A stretch of 10,222 nucleotides of DNA from Candidatus Rifleibacteriota bacterium (GTDB taxonomy: Bacteria > Riflebacteria > Ozemobacteria > Ozemobacterales > Ozemobacteraceae), in assembly GCA_029564115.1 (NCBI GenBank), contig JAKQQP010000290.1, positions 1 to 10,222 of the forward strand. The letters are read 5' to 3'. A model generated the notes under the pieces. The model did not search any database. It was given only the letters and a program-made list of their open reading frames with translations, and was not told the DNA's origin. This document shows, in pieces, positions 1 through 6,128 of the stretch (position 1 is its first letter; each line of letters starts with the position of its first letter). The position numbers and the translations under genes are program-made.

Positions 1-75
1 CTCCTCGGCTGCGAGGTCGTTTACAATTCGATCTAAAAAATTAATCATTGCTTTGTGATTTGCTGCTTCACTCAT
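1..75 (-). CDS. Partial unknown phage protein (N-terminus only)
   Basis: The gene runs off the left edge; only the first 25 residues are visible (MSEAANHKAMINFLDRIVND, then LAAEE). The start ATG (75-73) overlaps the stop of the upstream gene as ATGA, and a GGAGGAG ribosome site lies 8-9 bases upstream, so start and frame are well supported. It is the last visible gene of the leftward operon, and the tight overlap implies translational coupling with the cysteine-rich gene before it. The visible part is helical and hydrophilic with no recognisable motif, so no function can be assigned. Confidence 0.7.
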   Translation of the reverse strand, partial: MSEAANHKAMINFLDRIVNDLAAEE

Positions 76-263
76 TCGATTTTCTCCTCCGATTCTTTTA
101 CCAAATGCCGAAACAGGCCGGAAGTCGGCCAGTCTGACGGCTGTTTCCGCAACATACAAAACCGGGCTGTCGTCGATGCTGAAACTTCGTTGAGTTCGCA
201 ATCTTTGCACTTTGTAGCTTTGCAGTGCTGCGACAAGTGCTTGAGCGCTTCAATCATGGTCAT
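72..263 (-). CDS. Small cysteine-rich protein, 63 aa, unknown function
   Basis: A 63-residue protein with cysteines at 14, 19, 22 and 36 (Cx4Cx2C, then a lone Cys). This spacing could bind one zinc ion, but I recognise no named family. The ATG at 263 has AAAGGA upstream at about 8 bases, and the start overlaps the stop of the preceding gene (CAATGA). The stop overlaps the next start as ATGA. It belongs to a run of small Cys-rich genes downstream of the helicase, which are probably accessory early proteins. Such mini zinc proteins in phage early operons often bind nucleic acid or host proteins; here that is only inference. Confidence 0.72.
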   Translation of the reverse strand: MTMIEALKHLSQHCKATKCKDCELNEVSASTTARFCMLRKQPSDWPTSGLFRHLVKESEEKIE

Positions 264-400
264 TGTTGGTTTCCTTTCAGTCTTTTAATTTTGCGCAGCC
301 TTCGCAGCTGCCGAGCCAAATACTGACGCAGGTCTCGCAGCATCACGTTGCCCGAGTAAGTTAAGAGCGGGTGGTGCTTCGGTATGACAGGCAGCTTCAA
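260..400 (-). CDS. Short highly basic protein, 46 aa, TTG start
   Basis: This short gene fills the gap between the lipoprotein gene and the Cys-rich gene. It starts at TTG (400-398), which overlaps the lipoprotein stop as TTGA. GGAGG lies 6 bases upstream, which decides the start. It ends in TGA (262-260), overlapping the next ATG. The product is 46 residues. Its second half is very rich in Arg and Lys and predicted helical (LARQLRRLRKIKRLK at about 28-42), which suggests nucleic-acid or membrane-surface binding. An internal ATG at residue 20 is possible but has no comparable ribosome site. Overlaps on both sides and a strong SD are the main evidence that it is real. No family recognised. Confidence 0.68.
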   Translation of the reverse strand: MKLPVIPKHHPLLTYSGNVMLRDLRQYLARQLRRLRKIKRLKGNQQ

Positions 401-636
401 AGCCGGCCTCCGTTGATCGTGAAATATTGCAGCAAACTGATCATTTCACCGGAGATGTTCACCTGCACCTGGTCGAGCTGCCGTTTCATTTCCTCAGTCA
501 GCTCGATCTTGGCCGCTGCCAGCTCGTTCTGCATTTCGAGCCGGGTTTCGTCGCCTTCTTTGTCCACGGCAGAGCTGATCGGGTTGCTGCAGCCGGTTAT
601 GGTCGTCAAAAACAGAATTATCAAAAGTTTTTTCAT
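397..636 (-). CDS. Small phage lipoprotein, 79 aa
   Basis: The N-terminus is a clear type II (lipoprotein) signal peptide: two Lys, a hydrophobic stretch (LLIILFLTT) and lipobox ITGC with the modified Cys at residue 16. Residue +2 is Ser, which under Enterobacteria-type Lol rules favours outer-membrane sorting. The mature part (about 64 residues) is charged and helical with coiled-coil character (about 30-62). The ATG at 636 overlaps the previous stop (TGATG), and AAGGAG lies 6 bases upstream. Phage lipoproteins expressed early or from prophages often block superinfection by binding host receptors. That role is possible here but is not shown by sequence. The position inside a replication operon is unusual. 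Confidence 0.8.
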   Translation of the reverse strand: MKKLLIILFLTTITGCSNPISSAVDKEGDETRLEMQNELAAAKIELTEEMKRQLDQVQVNISGEMISLLQYFTINGGRL

Positions 637-992
637 CAGTTACTCCTTGCGAGTTTGGCCAGGCGGGAGTTGAGCAGTTTTACGAGGGTAGTGCGGTTTT
701 GCTTGCTTGTTTCCAACTGCAGCGCCAGGGTGGCAACCTCTATCGACGCTTCTTTAATATTCATCTTTGCTTCATCGACCGATGTATAAACGATTTTCTC
801 TGCGGCACGCTCGAGCGCGGTGCGGTGTTCTTTGCATGTTGTCGAGGCGATGGTGACAAGCTTATCGGCTTTCGGGCCGTTAAAATGCCCGCATGTTGCG
901 CCGCTGCCTCTGTAATACCCGGAGCCGCCCAGGCGAACATAGGCGCATGTTTCGCAGACTCGCTTTTTTGTTGGTGTAGTGCTATTTTCCAT
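636..992 (-). CDS. Cys/His zinc-binding protein with coiled-coil tail, 118 aa
   Basis: The N-terminal half has C13xxC16, C34-G-H36 and C53xxH56, a plausible zinc site or sites. Residues about 57-115 are charged and heptad-like, consistent with a coiled coil and oligomerisation. The ATG at 992 is preceded by GGGAGG at 8 bases and lies within the end of the upstream zinc gene (overlap of 11 bases). The stop overlaps the lipoprotein start. A role as a DNA-, RNA- or protein-binding accessory factor is reasonable but not demonstrable. I do not recognise a named family. Confidence 0.75.
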   Translation of the reverse strand: MENSTTPTKKRVCETCAYVRLGGSGYYRGSGATCGHFNGPKADKLVTIASTTCKEHRTALERAAEKIVYTSVDEAKMNIKEASIEVATLALQLETSKQNRTTLVKLLNSRLAKLARSN

Positions 993-1146
993 GGCTCTTG
1001 CCTCCCTTGGCTTTTTTTGCGATGGGCTCCCACCCGCAACAATGCCAGGACTTCAGAAAATACGCCCGGCGCTTCTCGCAAAATCTGTATGGCTGGCTGC
1101 TCTGGTTTGAATGGCCGCAGTTATGGCAGGCTTGTTTTTTATTCAT
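982..1146 (-). CDS. Zinc-finger-like mini protein, 54 aa
   Basis: A 54-residue protein with C7xxC10 near the N-terminus, C23, and C36C37 near the middle, followed by a Lys-rich tail (KKAKGGKSHGK). The pattern is that of a small zinc ribbon. The start at 1146 is chosen rather than an upstream in-frame start because it overlaps the preceding stop as ATGA and has GGAGG 8 bases upstream; the extra upstream residues would lie inside the MazG-domain gene. The basic tail suggests nucleic-acid binding. Function unknown. Confidence 0.72.
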   Translation of the reverse strand: MNKKQACHNCGHSNQSSQPYRFCEKRRAYFLKSWHCCGWEPIAKKAKGGKSHGK

Positions 1147-1886
1147 GGCTCCAGCCTCCCGTGCAATCTGGCCACTTTTTCGGCGCGGGCGGTGTCGATC
1201 GGGGCGGCACCGAATATCATGCGCATCTGCACGCACATGACTTCAACGTCAGCCAGTTCGCTGATGATTTCTTCGCGACTGCCTTCGGTTGCCATGTGCC
1301 GGTTAATCGCTGCGGCCGCTTCGGCGAATTCTTCGGCGGCTTTTGCCATCTGCCGCAACAGGCCATACTGATTGATCGCGCGGCGACAAACGTCGGCTTC
1401 TTCGATTTCGACAACCGGCTTCGGTGGTGGGCTGGCGTGAATAGTGTTCGCTGCAGGCTCGAAAGCAGCATTAGATTTTTCTTGTGTTACTTTTGGGGCG
1501 GTTTCGTTACATAAGGGTTTTTCTGTCTGTGCGTTTGCTCGGATTTTGCGCATGTGGCAGGCTGAGCAAAAACCGTTTCTTGTCAGTTTTTTGCCGCAAA
1601 CCTCGCACGTCGATTCTGGTTTTTCAATCATTTTTTGCTCCTGGGGTTTCGGTTCGTTCGCCGGTTTTTTGATCGGCTTTTCGGGGATTTGGGCGAGTTT
1701 CTTGCACACGTCGCACAGACCCGGCTGTGTTGCACCTGGCAAAAATCGACCACATTCTTTGCTGGTGCAAAAGTATTCTGTTTCTTCGAGCCACTGCTTT
1801 TTCGATTCGCAGAGCCGGCAAAGCAGGCCGGCCGAAATCGGATAGTCGCAGATCTGGCAGCGCCTTCTGCTTTGTTGCTGATTCAC
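1143..1886 (-). CDS. Zinc-ribbon array fused to MazG-like NTP pyrophosphohydrolase, 247 aa
   Basis: Residues 1-115 hold three four-Cys clusters: C10xxC13/C23xxC26, C40x4C45/C58xxC61 and C94xxC97/C107xxC110. A Pro/Lys/Glu-rich linker (about 115-163) follows. Residues about 168-247 look like an all-alpha NTP pyrophosphohydrolase of the MazG type: a YGLLRQMAKAAEE segment with E185-E186-xx-E189, then E210-LA-D213 in SELADVEVM, the acidic residues expected to bind Mg2+. MazG enzymes hydrolyse NTPs or dNTPs to the monophosphate and pyrophosphate; phage versions are thought to adjust host nucleotide or alarmone pools. The start is GTG (1886-1884) with GAGGAGG 4-5 bases upstream, and it overlaps the previous stop as GTGA. 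The multi-ribbon N-terminus is not part of ordinary MazG and may target the enzyme to DNA, RNA or a protein. Confidence 0.78.
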   Translation of the reverse strand: MNQQQSRRRCQICDYPISAGLLCRLCESKKQWLEETEYFCTSKECGRFLPGATQPGLCDVCKKLAQIPEKPIKKPANEPKPQEQKMIEKPESTCEVCGKKLTRNGFCSACHMRKIRANAQTEKPLCNETAPKVTQEKSNAAFEPAANTIHASPPPKPVVEIEEADVCRRAINQYGLLRQMAKAAEEFAEAAAAINRHMATEGSREEIISELADVEVMCVQMRMIFGAAPIDTARAEKVARLHGRLEP

Positions 1887-2281
1887 GCGACCTCCTCATC
1901 GTTTGGGAGCAGGTCGAAGAGGCTTGAACCAGTGGCAGGTTGGCCAGGGGCCGGGCACTTTGCCGTAGCTGGCAACTCTGATTTCACATGTGACGTTGCC
2001 GCCGCCTGGCGTGTGTTTATGGTGTTCGCAGGATAAACAGGTTCGTCGCATTTTTCCGGCCATAGTTTGTTTTGCTCCTTGTATGCTTTATGACATGCTT
2101 CATTGCCGCAGCTCAGGCAGTCCTGGCGGGTTCGCAACGGCAGCGGGCACTCGTTCAACACAGTTCGCATCGCGGCATTCTGGATGCCGAAAACGATGCT
2201 GTCTTGATCCCATCTGGCTTGAAGTTCGGCCCGATGTCGTGCCGCATAATCGTCAAGCCACGGCTGTTCGTGTGGGCTCAT
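1883..2281 (-). CDS. Cysteine-containing unknown protein, 132 aa
   Basis: The protein begins with a charged helical region (about 1-40) and has a cysteine group C45, C55xxC58, C63 and C78 (core DCLSCGNEACHK), consistent with a zinc-binding loop. The C-terminal 45 residues are Pro/Ala-rich and probably disordered. The start at 2281 has a weak near SD (GAAGA) and a better GAGG about 13 bases away. It overlaps the upstream gene by 29 bases, so expression may depend on translation of that gene. The stop overlaps the MazG-fusion start as GTGA. I do not recognise the family. Confidence 0.68.
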   Translation of the reverse strand: MSPHEQPWLDDYAARHRAELQARWDQDSIVFGIQNAAMRTVLNECPLPLRTRQDCLSCGNEACHKAYKEQNKLWPEKCDEPVYPANTINTRQAAATSHVKSELPATAKCPAPGQPATGSSLFDLLPNDEEVA

Positions 2282-2477
2282 TCTTCAGTGTTTCCTCATA
2301 TTTCTGATAGTTTTTTATCGCCAGATCGCGCCAGTAATCGCGGTCACGTTCGGCATCGTTCAGGCGCTTGCCCAGGCTGATAATCATTTTGCAATCATCA
2401 GTCTTCAGGCCGGTTGCCATGGCCAGCATGTCGACTTCGCTCAGATGTTTTTCTTTGCCGCCTACGATAATTTTCAA
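2253..2477 (-). CDS. Small helical unknown protein, 74 aa, TTG start
   Basis: Encodes 74 residues with a central LKTDDCKMIISLGKRLNDAE region and a helix rich in Arg, Asp, Tyr and Lys (about 40-66). The start is TTG (2477-2475), overlapping the helicase stop as TTGA. A strong AGGAGG lies 7 bases upstream, which fixes this start. Helicase loaders or modulators are sometimes encoded next to DnaB in phages, but this protein has no AAA+ motif and is too short to be a DnaC-type loader. A helicase-associated role is only a guess from position. Confidence 0.7.
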   Translation of the reverse strand: MKIIVGGKEKHLSEVDMLAMATGLKTDDCKMIISLGKRLNDAERDRDYWRDLAIKNYQKYEETLKNEPTRTAVA

Positions 2478-3745
2478 GATGGTTCCTCCTGGGTTGAGAT
2501 TCGGTAAAAGCGCTGGTGATCAGCGTTAAAAATCGCCATCCGGGCGCCGACGCCGGAATCACGGCCTTTTGCCTGGATAACGAAAACTTTTTTGTTTCGG
2601 TCTTCGGTCTTCTGGCCGCTGTCGTGTAAAAACCAGACAATATCGGCATCGTTTTCAATCGCGCCACACTCTCGCAAATCGTGGAGTCGAGGAGCGCGCT
2701 TTTCGCTTTCGCATGCGCGGCTAAGCTGCGAAAGCAAAATAACCGGAACATGCAGCTCTTTGGCCATATTCTTAAAGCCACGGCTTGCAGCTGCGAGAGC
2801 CTGATCACGGGTGTCGCCTTCGCAGGTAATCAGCTGAAGATAGTCAATAATTATCAGCTCCACACCTTCTTCGACCTGTTTTCTTGCGATGCGTCGTATG
2901 CTTTGCAAGGTCTGGTCTGCTTGATCAAAAACCTTTATGCGGCCGGAAATCTGAAGCAACAGACTTGCGGCTTCAAGCAGATCTCTTCTGATTTCCAAGG
3001 GAACCTCAGAGGGTTTTCTTACCGCCAGCTTTGTATTGCGCAGAGACGTAGACGCTAACAATCTTGCAGCAAGCTTTGACTTGCTCATTTCCATCGAAAA
3101 AAAAGCGACTTTGCGACCGCAATCTGCAGCAATTTGCAATGCAAAGGCAGTTTTGCCATTGCTGGGTCTGGCGGCAAGTATGATTAAATCCTCGGGTAGA
3201 ATTCCGCCGCCATTCAGCTCGTCGACAATGTCAAGGCCAGTTACAAACAGATTCTCATTGTCTTCGCAAAGATCGATTCTTCGGATTACCGAAGCCGACG
3301 ACTCGACCAGGTCGCCTGAGTCGCCATTGTCGAGATACTTCGATGCAAGAACGGCTTCGCGTTCGGCGATTTCCCGCGAAAGCTCGACCAGATCTTCATT
3401 TTTAGAACGCTGCTGAACTTCGCGACGCAAAGACTCGATCTGGTCTTTGTAAACCTGCTGCTTAAGCCGGTCGAGATAATGCTGCAAGTTTTTTGAAGTT
3501 GGCACCGCGTTCAAAATGTCCGAAAGCTGGCTGATATCAACTTTTAAGCCGTGATTTGTCGCCCAGGTGCGAACCAGAACCATGTCGATCGGCCGGGCCT
3601 CGATCGCGGCGCAGATAATTGCTTTTGCCGGTGGGTGCAGGAAATCTTCGGGGGCCAGATCCACCGCCGTGATGTTTTCGCCGCTGGCGATAAGAACGCA
3701 GCCGGCAACACAGATTTCAAGTTCAAGTCTCGTTAAATTATTCAT
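2474..3745 (-). CDS. dnaB: Replicative DNA helicase, DnaB family, 423 aa
   Basis: Has the two-part DnaB layout: an N-terminal helical domain (about 5-100), then a RecA-type ATPase (about 165-415). Walker A is AARPSNGKT (191-199, Lys198), the catalytic Glu lies in SMEM (E218), Walker B is IIIDYLQ (Asp301), the sensor-like LLSQLSR is at 337-343, LHDLRECGAIENDADIVWFL is at 354-373, and the basic KGRDSGVGAR segment (393-402) is where the arginine finger lies. The hexamer would unwind the fork 5' to 3' and recruit primase. At 423 residues it is slightly shorter than host DnaB (about 450-470), as is common for phage copies. Its ATG overlaps the initiator stop as ATGA with only a weak SD, implying coupled translation. 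Family call is firm; phage-encoded rather than host dnaB is inferred from context. Confidence 0.95.
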   Translation of the reverse strand: MNNLTRLELEICVAGCVLIASGENITAVDLAPEDFLHPPAKAIICAAIEARPIDMVLVRTWATNHGLKVDISQLSDILNAVPTSKNLQHYLDRLKQQVYKDQIESLRREVQQRSKNEDLVELSREIAEREAVLASKYLDNGDSGDLVESSASVIRRIDLCEDNENLFVTGLDIVDELNGGGILPEDLIILAARPSNGKTAFALQIAADCGRKVAFFSMEMSKSKLAARLLASTSLRNTKLAVRKPSEVPLEIRRDLLEAASLLLQISGRIKVFDQADQTLQSIRRIARKQVEEGVELIIIDYLQLITCEGDTRDQALAAASRGFKNMAKELHVPVILLSQLSRACESEKRAPRLHDLRECGAIENDADIVWFLHDSGQKTEDRNKKVFVIQAKGRDSGVGARMAIFNADHQRFYRISTQEEPS

Positions 3746-4686
3746 GATAAGCTGCCATACTGCCCTTCAAGCTCGGTCACAAGGGCGTCTTCTCCTTTTT
3801 TGGATGTTTCCGATTTGCGCTTAACCGCAATCAGGGAACGAATAACCCAGTCAGCTTTGAAAGAATTGATTTTCGGATTCTCGGAAAGCAGAGTTTTAAG
3901 ATGCTCTGCGGTGCAACCCTGCTCGATTGCGTAAGAAACGTGCATTTTTTCCTGCTCAGTAAGCATCATTGCGCCAATTGCGCTTCTGAATTCTTCCAGT
4001 TGCGCGACCGTGGCAGTGATTTTTCCGCTGATTACAGTTGGGGTCGGGTCTTCGATCTGGCCCGGTGGTGGCAAAAATGCTGAGGCTTCAAAAACGCCTT
4101 TTTTTTTCGATTCGTGGTTTTCGGAATTTTGCGGATTATTATTATATTCTTTATTATTATTTACTTTACTTTTTGCGGAATTACGCCGCTTTGCGGGTAT
4201 ATCTTCGGGTTTCTCCGTTATTCCCCGTAATTCCCCGCAATTCTCCGCATAATCCAACAACCCCGAAGCAAGATATTCTGACCTGATTACGTCTTCAGGT
4301 TTGTAAGCTCTCTTGCTTGTCGCTGTTTTCGCAGCAATGAATCTGGCCTGCATCGACGCACTGGTGAGAATTTTGTGACGGTCATACAGATCTTTGTTGA
4401 ACAATCCGATTTCAAGACAGACGGTTTTAACTTCATTGACAAGGCCCGCAGAGAATCCCGCGCCCAGCAAGTCGGCGATATCCTGTGAGTATTCGGCATC
4501 CCACTCGATGAAGTAACCGTTTTCACGATATGCTTCGCAAAGCAGGCAGATAAATACCAGGGCGCCTTTGCCGCCAAAGCCACCTTTGCCGCCGATCCCG
4601 TTCAACAACCGCCGAATTTTGCGACAGTTGAAAAAGTCGGTGTCAAAGGAAAAATAAGCGAGAGAGTCCTTTAAAGGTCTGGCCAT
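3742..4686 (-). CDS. Phage replication initiator with DUF4373 (Lin1244/Lin1753-like) N-terminus, 314 aa
   Basis: Begins MARPLKDSLAYFSFDTDFFN and continues through LVFICLLCEAYRENGYFIEW, the signature of the Lin1244/Lin1753-like (DUF4373) N-terminal winged-helix domain, about 1-110. A low-complexity Asn/Lys/Ser-rich linker (about 165-200) follows. Its DNA carries the iterons and AT tract described separately. A helical C-terminal domain (about 225-295, TVAQLEEFRSAIGAMM) may contact the helicase, as the C-terminal parts of phage initiators do. The gene lies directly upstream of dnaB with a 4-base overlap, the classic initiator-helicase pair. The ATG at 4686 has only a weak TGAGA site. Role as origin-binding protein is inferred from domain and neighbours. 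Confidence 0.82.
   Translation of the reverse strand: MARPLKDSLAYFSFDTDFFNCRKIRRLLNGIGGKGGFGGKGALVFICLLCEAYRENGYFIEWDAEYSQDIADLLGAGFSAGLVNEVKTVCLEIGLFNKDLYDRHKILTSASMQARFIAAKTATSKRAYKPEDVIRSEYLASGLLDYAENCGELRGITEKPEDIPAKRRNSAKSKVNNNKEYNNNPQNSENHESKKKGVFEASAFLPPPGQIEDPTPTVISGKITATVAQLEEFRSAIGAMMLTEQEKMHVSYAIEQGCTAEHLKTLLSENPKINSFKADWVIRSLIAVKRKSETSKKGEDALVTELEGQYGSLS
4099..4107 (-). other. A9 homopolymer in initiator coding strand
   Basis: Nine consecutive A on the coding strand encode Lys-Lys-Lys in the initiator linker. One extra A would lead to a stop four codons later; one missing A leads to a later stop. It is a possible transcriptional slippage site or a sequencing-error hotspot. The full-length reading frame is open as given. 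Confidence 0.35.
4127..4250. other. ori: Candidate replication origin: iterons plus AT-rich unwinding tract
   Basis: Inside the initiator gene, bases 4211-4250 are four head-to-tail decamers: TTCTCCGTTA, TTCCCCGTAA, TTCCCCGCAA, TTCTCCGCAT (consensus TTCYCCGYWW). A 10-base period does not match the codon period, so the repeat is conserved as DNA rather than as protein. About 40 bases away is a nearly pure AT tract (4136-4170, ATT/TTA repeats) bracketed by two copies of TTTTGCGGA (4127-4135 and 4171-4179). Iterons plus an AT-rich element inside the initiator gene is the arrangement in lambda O and many Gram-positive phages. Function is inferred. Confidence 0.68.
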
Positions 4687-4694
4687 AAGTTATC

Positions 4695-4892
4695 TCAGTT
4701 CTGTTTATTTGATTTCGGACAGCTGACAAGATGTGAAATATTCACAAAAACACAGTGCGTATGCCCGTCAGAGCCCTTTACCGCAGCAAAGGTTTTTGCC
4801 AGGTCGAAAGGGTGCGGCTTGCCGTTTTTCGTTCGTTTCCAGATTATTGTTGCTCCGCAGTGTGAGCAGGTTTGAGGTTTGCTTTCTGACAT
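4695..4892 (-). CDS. Phage zinc-ribbon protein, 65 aa
   Basis: Matches a common small phage protein pattern: C9xxC12-G-ATIIW near the N-terminus, a GKPHPFDL segment (about 24-31), a GHTHCVF segment (His46, Cys47), and HLVSCP near the C-terminus (Cys58). The paired CxxC and the late Cys/His would hold one zinc ion. The gene sits two genes upstream of the helicase. The ATG at 4892 has no clear SD; a strong hairpin (4903-4926) lies just upstream, so its translation may be low or structure-dependent. The exact biochemical role of this family is not known to me. Confidence 0.78.
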   Translation of the reverse strand: MSESKPQTCSHCGATIIWKRTKNGKPHPFDLAKTFAAVKGSDGHTHCVFVNISHLVSCPKSNKQN

Positions 4893-4902
4893 GGGTTAGC
4901 TC

Positions 4903-4933
4903 GGGGGCCGGCTTGCGCCGACCCCCGCTTTTT
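4903..4933 (+). terminator. Strong hairpin with T-run on plus strand, GNRA loop on minus strand
   Basis: A 10-bp stem (GGGGGCCGGC at 4903-4912 with GCCGACCCCC at 4917-4926, one G-U type position) closes a 4-base loop. On the plus strand it is followed by GCTTTTT, a good intrinsic terminator. On the minus strand, the direction of the operon, the loop is GCAA (GNRA) and no T-run follows, so leftward transcripts should pass. It lies between the 4933-5748 gene and the 4695-4892 start. Confidence 0.6.
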
Positions 4934-5748
4934 CAGTAGTTGCGAATGATGAGCAGATTTTCCAGGCTCTTAACCTGTTCGCAGAAGGCGCTGTATTCGT
5001 CTTCGCGAATTTGATCGAGAACCAGATCCATGCCGGGCAGGGTCATTACAAAGAAAATCCGGCCGTTTTCGTCATCAAGCACCGGGGTCAGCTGCAGCGA
5101 GAATTCATAGGAAATGGGAGAACCGCGAACTACCTGGCCCTTGAACGGAATTTCAGACGGGCAAACCGCCTTTTGAGTTGCATTACTTGAGTCAACGCGC
5201 TGTTCCCATTCGAAAGCGCCCCGCTGTTCGCCGTCAGAAAAAATGGGGTCACTTACGAAGGCGACCTTTTTGTTAATTCTGAGCTTTGAAATGGCGTAAT
5301 GCAGATTTTCGTAGCCGGGGATGTACTTTCTGACGGAATCAAGAGCAAAGATCAGGTCTTTGTGGCTCATTGGCTTGCCATTGGCCATCTGAACGATGGT
5401 TTCCCAGAGATGCGTAAACCTTCGGCGGAAAAGCCATTTGTCCTGTTTGAAGCGATCGAGATCATCGATAAAGAATTCCGCGCCATTTTCGCAGAAAATG
5501 ACAGTTCTTCTCAGGCCGGTGGGGTGATTGTCATCAGCCCGACGCTTGTCTTCTTCGAGAACAACCTTGGCGAACGAATCGACGTTGCAAACGGTTCTGA
5601 TAAAGGGCTTTTCGTTTTCGTCCTTCTGGGCCAGGTCGTATCTTTTCTGGGCGTCGTTGTAAATGTAAGAATCAGACCCGATTTTTATCGTTTCTGGGCG
5701 CTTTCTCGTGGGGTCGATCAGTTTTTCAATTATTTCTACGGGGTTCAT
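4933..5748 (-). CDS. Unknown phage protein, 271 aa (possibly DUF2303/YfdQ-like)
   Basis: A 271-residue acidic protein with features such as TVCNVDSFAKVV (about 52-63), RRTVIFCENGAEFFIDD, and a C-terminal LTPVLDDENGRIFFVMTLPG (about 223-242) followed by LVLDQIREDE. The length, the early VDSFAKVV segment and the early-operon setting resemble DUF2303 (E. coli YfdQ-like) prophage proteins, but I hold that assignment only weakly. The ATG at 5748 has AGGAG about 10 bases upstream and lies just after the stop of the 5763-6128 gene. No enzyme motif, signal peptide or membrane segment is visible. Its steady pairing with the preceding gene suggests a shared role in early phage DNA metabolism. Confidence 0.7.
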   Translation of the reverse strand: MNPVEIIEKLIDPTRKRPETIKIGSDSYIYNDAQKRYDLAQKDENEKPFIRTVCNVDSFAKVVLEEDKRRADDNHPTGLRRTVIFCENGAEFFIDDLDRFKQDKWLFRRRFTHLWETIVQMANGKPMSHKDLIFALDSVRKYIPGYENLHYAISKLRINKKVAFVSDPIFSDGEQRGAFEWEQRVDSSNATQKAVCPSEIPFKGQVVRGSPISYEFSLQLTPVLDDENGRIFFVMTLPGMDLVLDQIREDEYSAFCEQVKSLENLLIIRNY

Positions 5749-5762
5749 GTCGAGCCAGCTCC

Positions 5763-6128
5763 TTATGCTGCAGTAGTGCGTTTGAGCGGTGCGGCCACTT
5801 CGCCGTCAGAGTCAAACATCTTGCCCTGGTTACCGTCTTCGAGGGTGATATTGCCTTTAGCGTCGCGATAGAACGCGCGACTGTTCTTGATTTCGAAGTC
5901 GAGCAGAGCGGTTTTGAGGGTTGCTTTGGTTTCGAATCTGCGATCAGATTCGCGCTCAAAGTCGAGTGTGACGGTAAGCTTCGACTTTTTGCCGGTAACC
6001 ATCGTGCGATAGATGGCTTCCTGCATCGCGCTGTGAATCATGTCATCCAGCATGCCGACGCGGCCGTCGTGACAGACTTCCAAGAGGGGCATCATTTCAA
6101 CAAATCCGATTTTTTTGTCATCCTTCAT
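5763..6128 (-). CDS. Unknown phage early protein, 121 aa
   Basis: The protein has a helical N-terminus (EMMPLLEVCHDGRVGMLDDM), then an alternating pattern suggesting beta strands (KSKLTVTLDFE, about 48-58; RFETKATLKT) and a short acidic tail. The ATG at 6128 has AAAGGAG 8 bases upstream and overlaps the end of the previous gene by 11 bases. Fifteen bases separate its stop region from the next start, with a shared AAGGAG at the stop. I do not recognise the family. Its location between the tRNA and the replication genes marks it as an early operon gene. Confidence 0.72.
   Translation of the reverse strand: MKDDKKIGFVEMMPLLEVCHDGRVGMLDDMIHSAMQEAIYRTMVTGKKSKLTVTLDFERESDRRFETKATLKTALLDFEIKNSRAFYRDAKGNITLEDGNQGKMFDSDGEVAAPLKRTTAA

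Noticed and set aside
699..1514. Plus-strand 271-codon open frame
   Set aside because: It lies opposite several overlapping minus-strand genes with ribosome sites and Cys motifs. Its translation is low-complexity Phe/Cys/Arg and it has no SD: a shadow frame.
5299..5871. Plus-strand 190-codon open frame
   Set aside because: Antisense to the 271-aa and 121-aa genes, with no ribosome site or recognisable motif.
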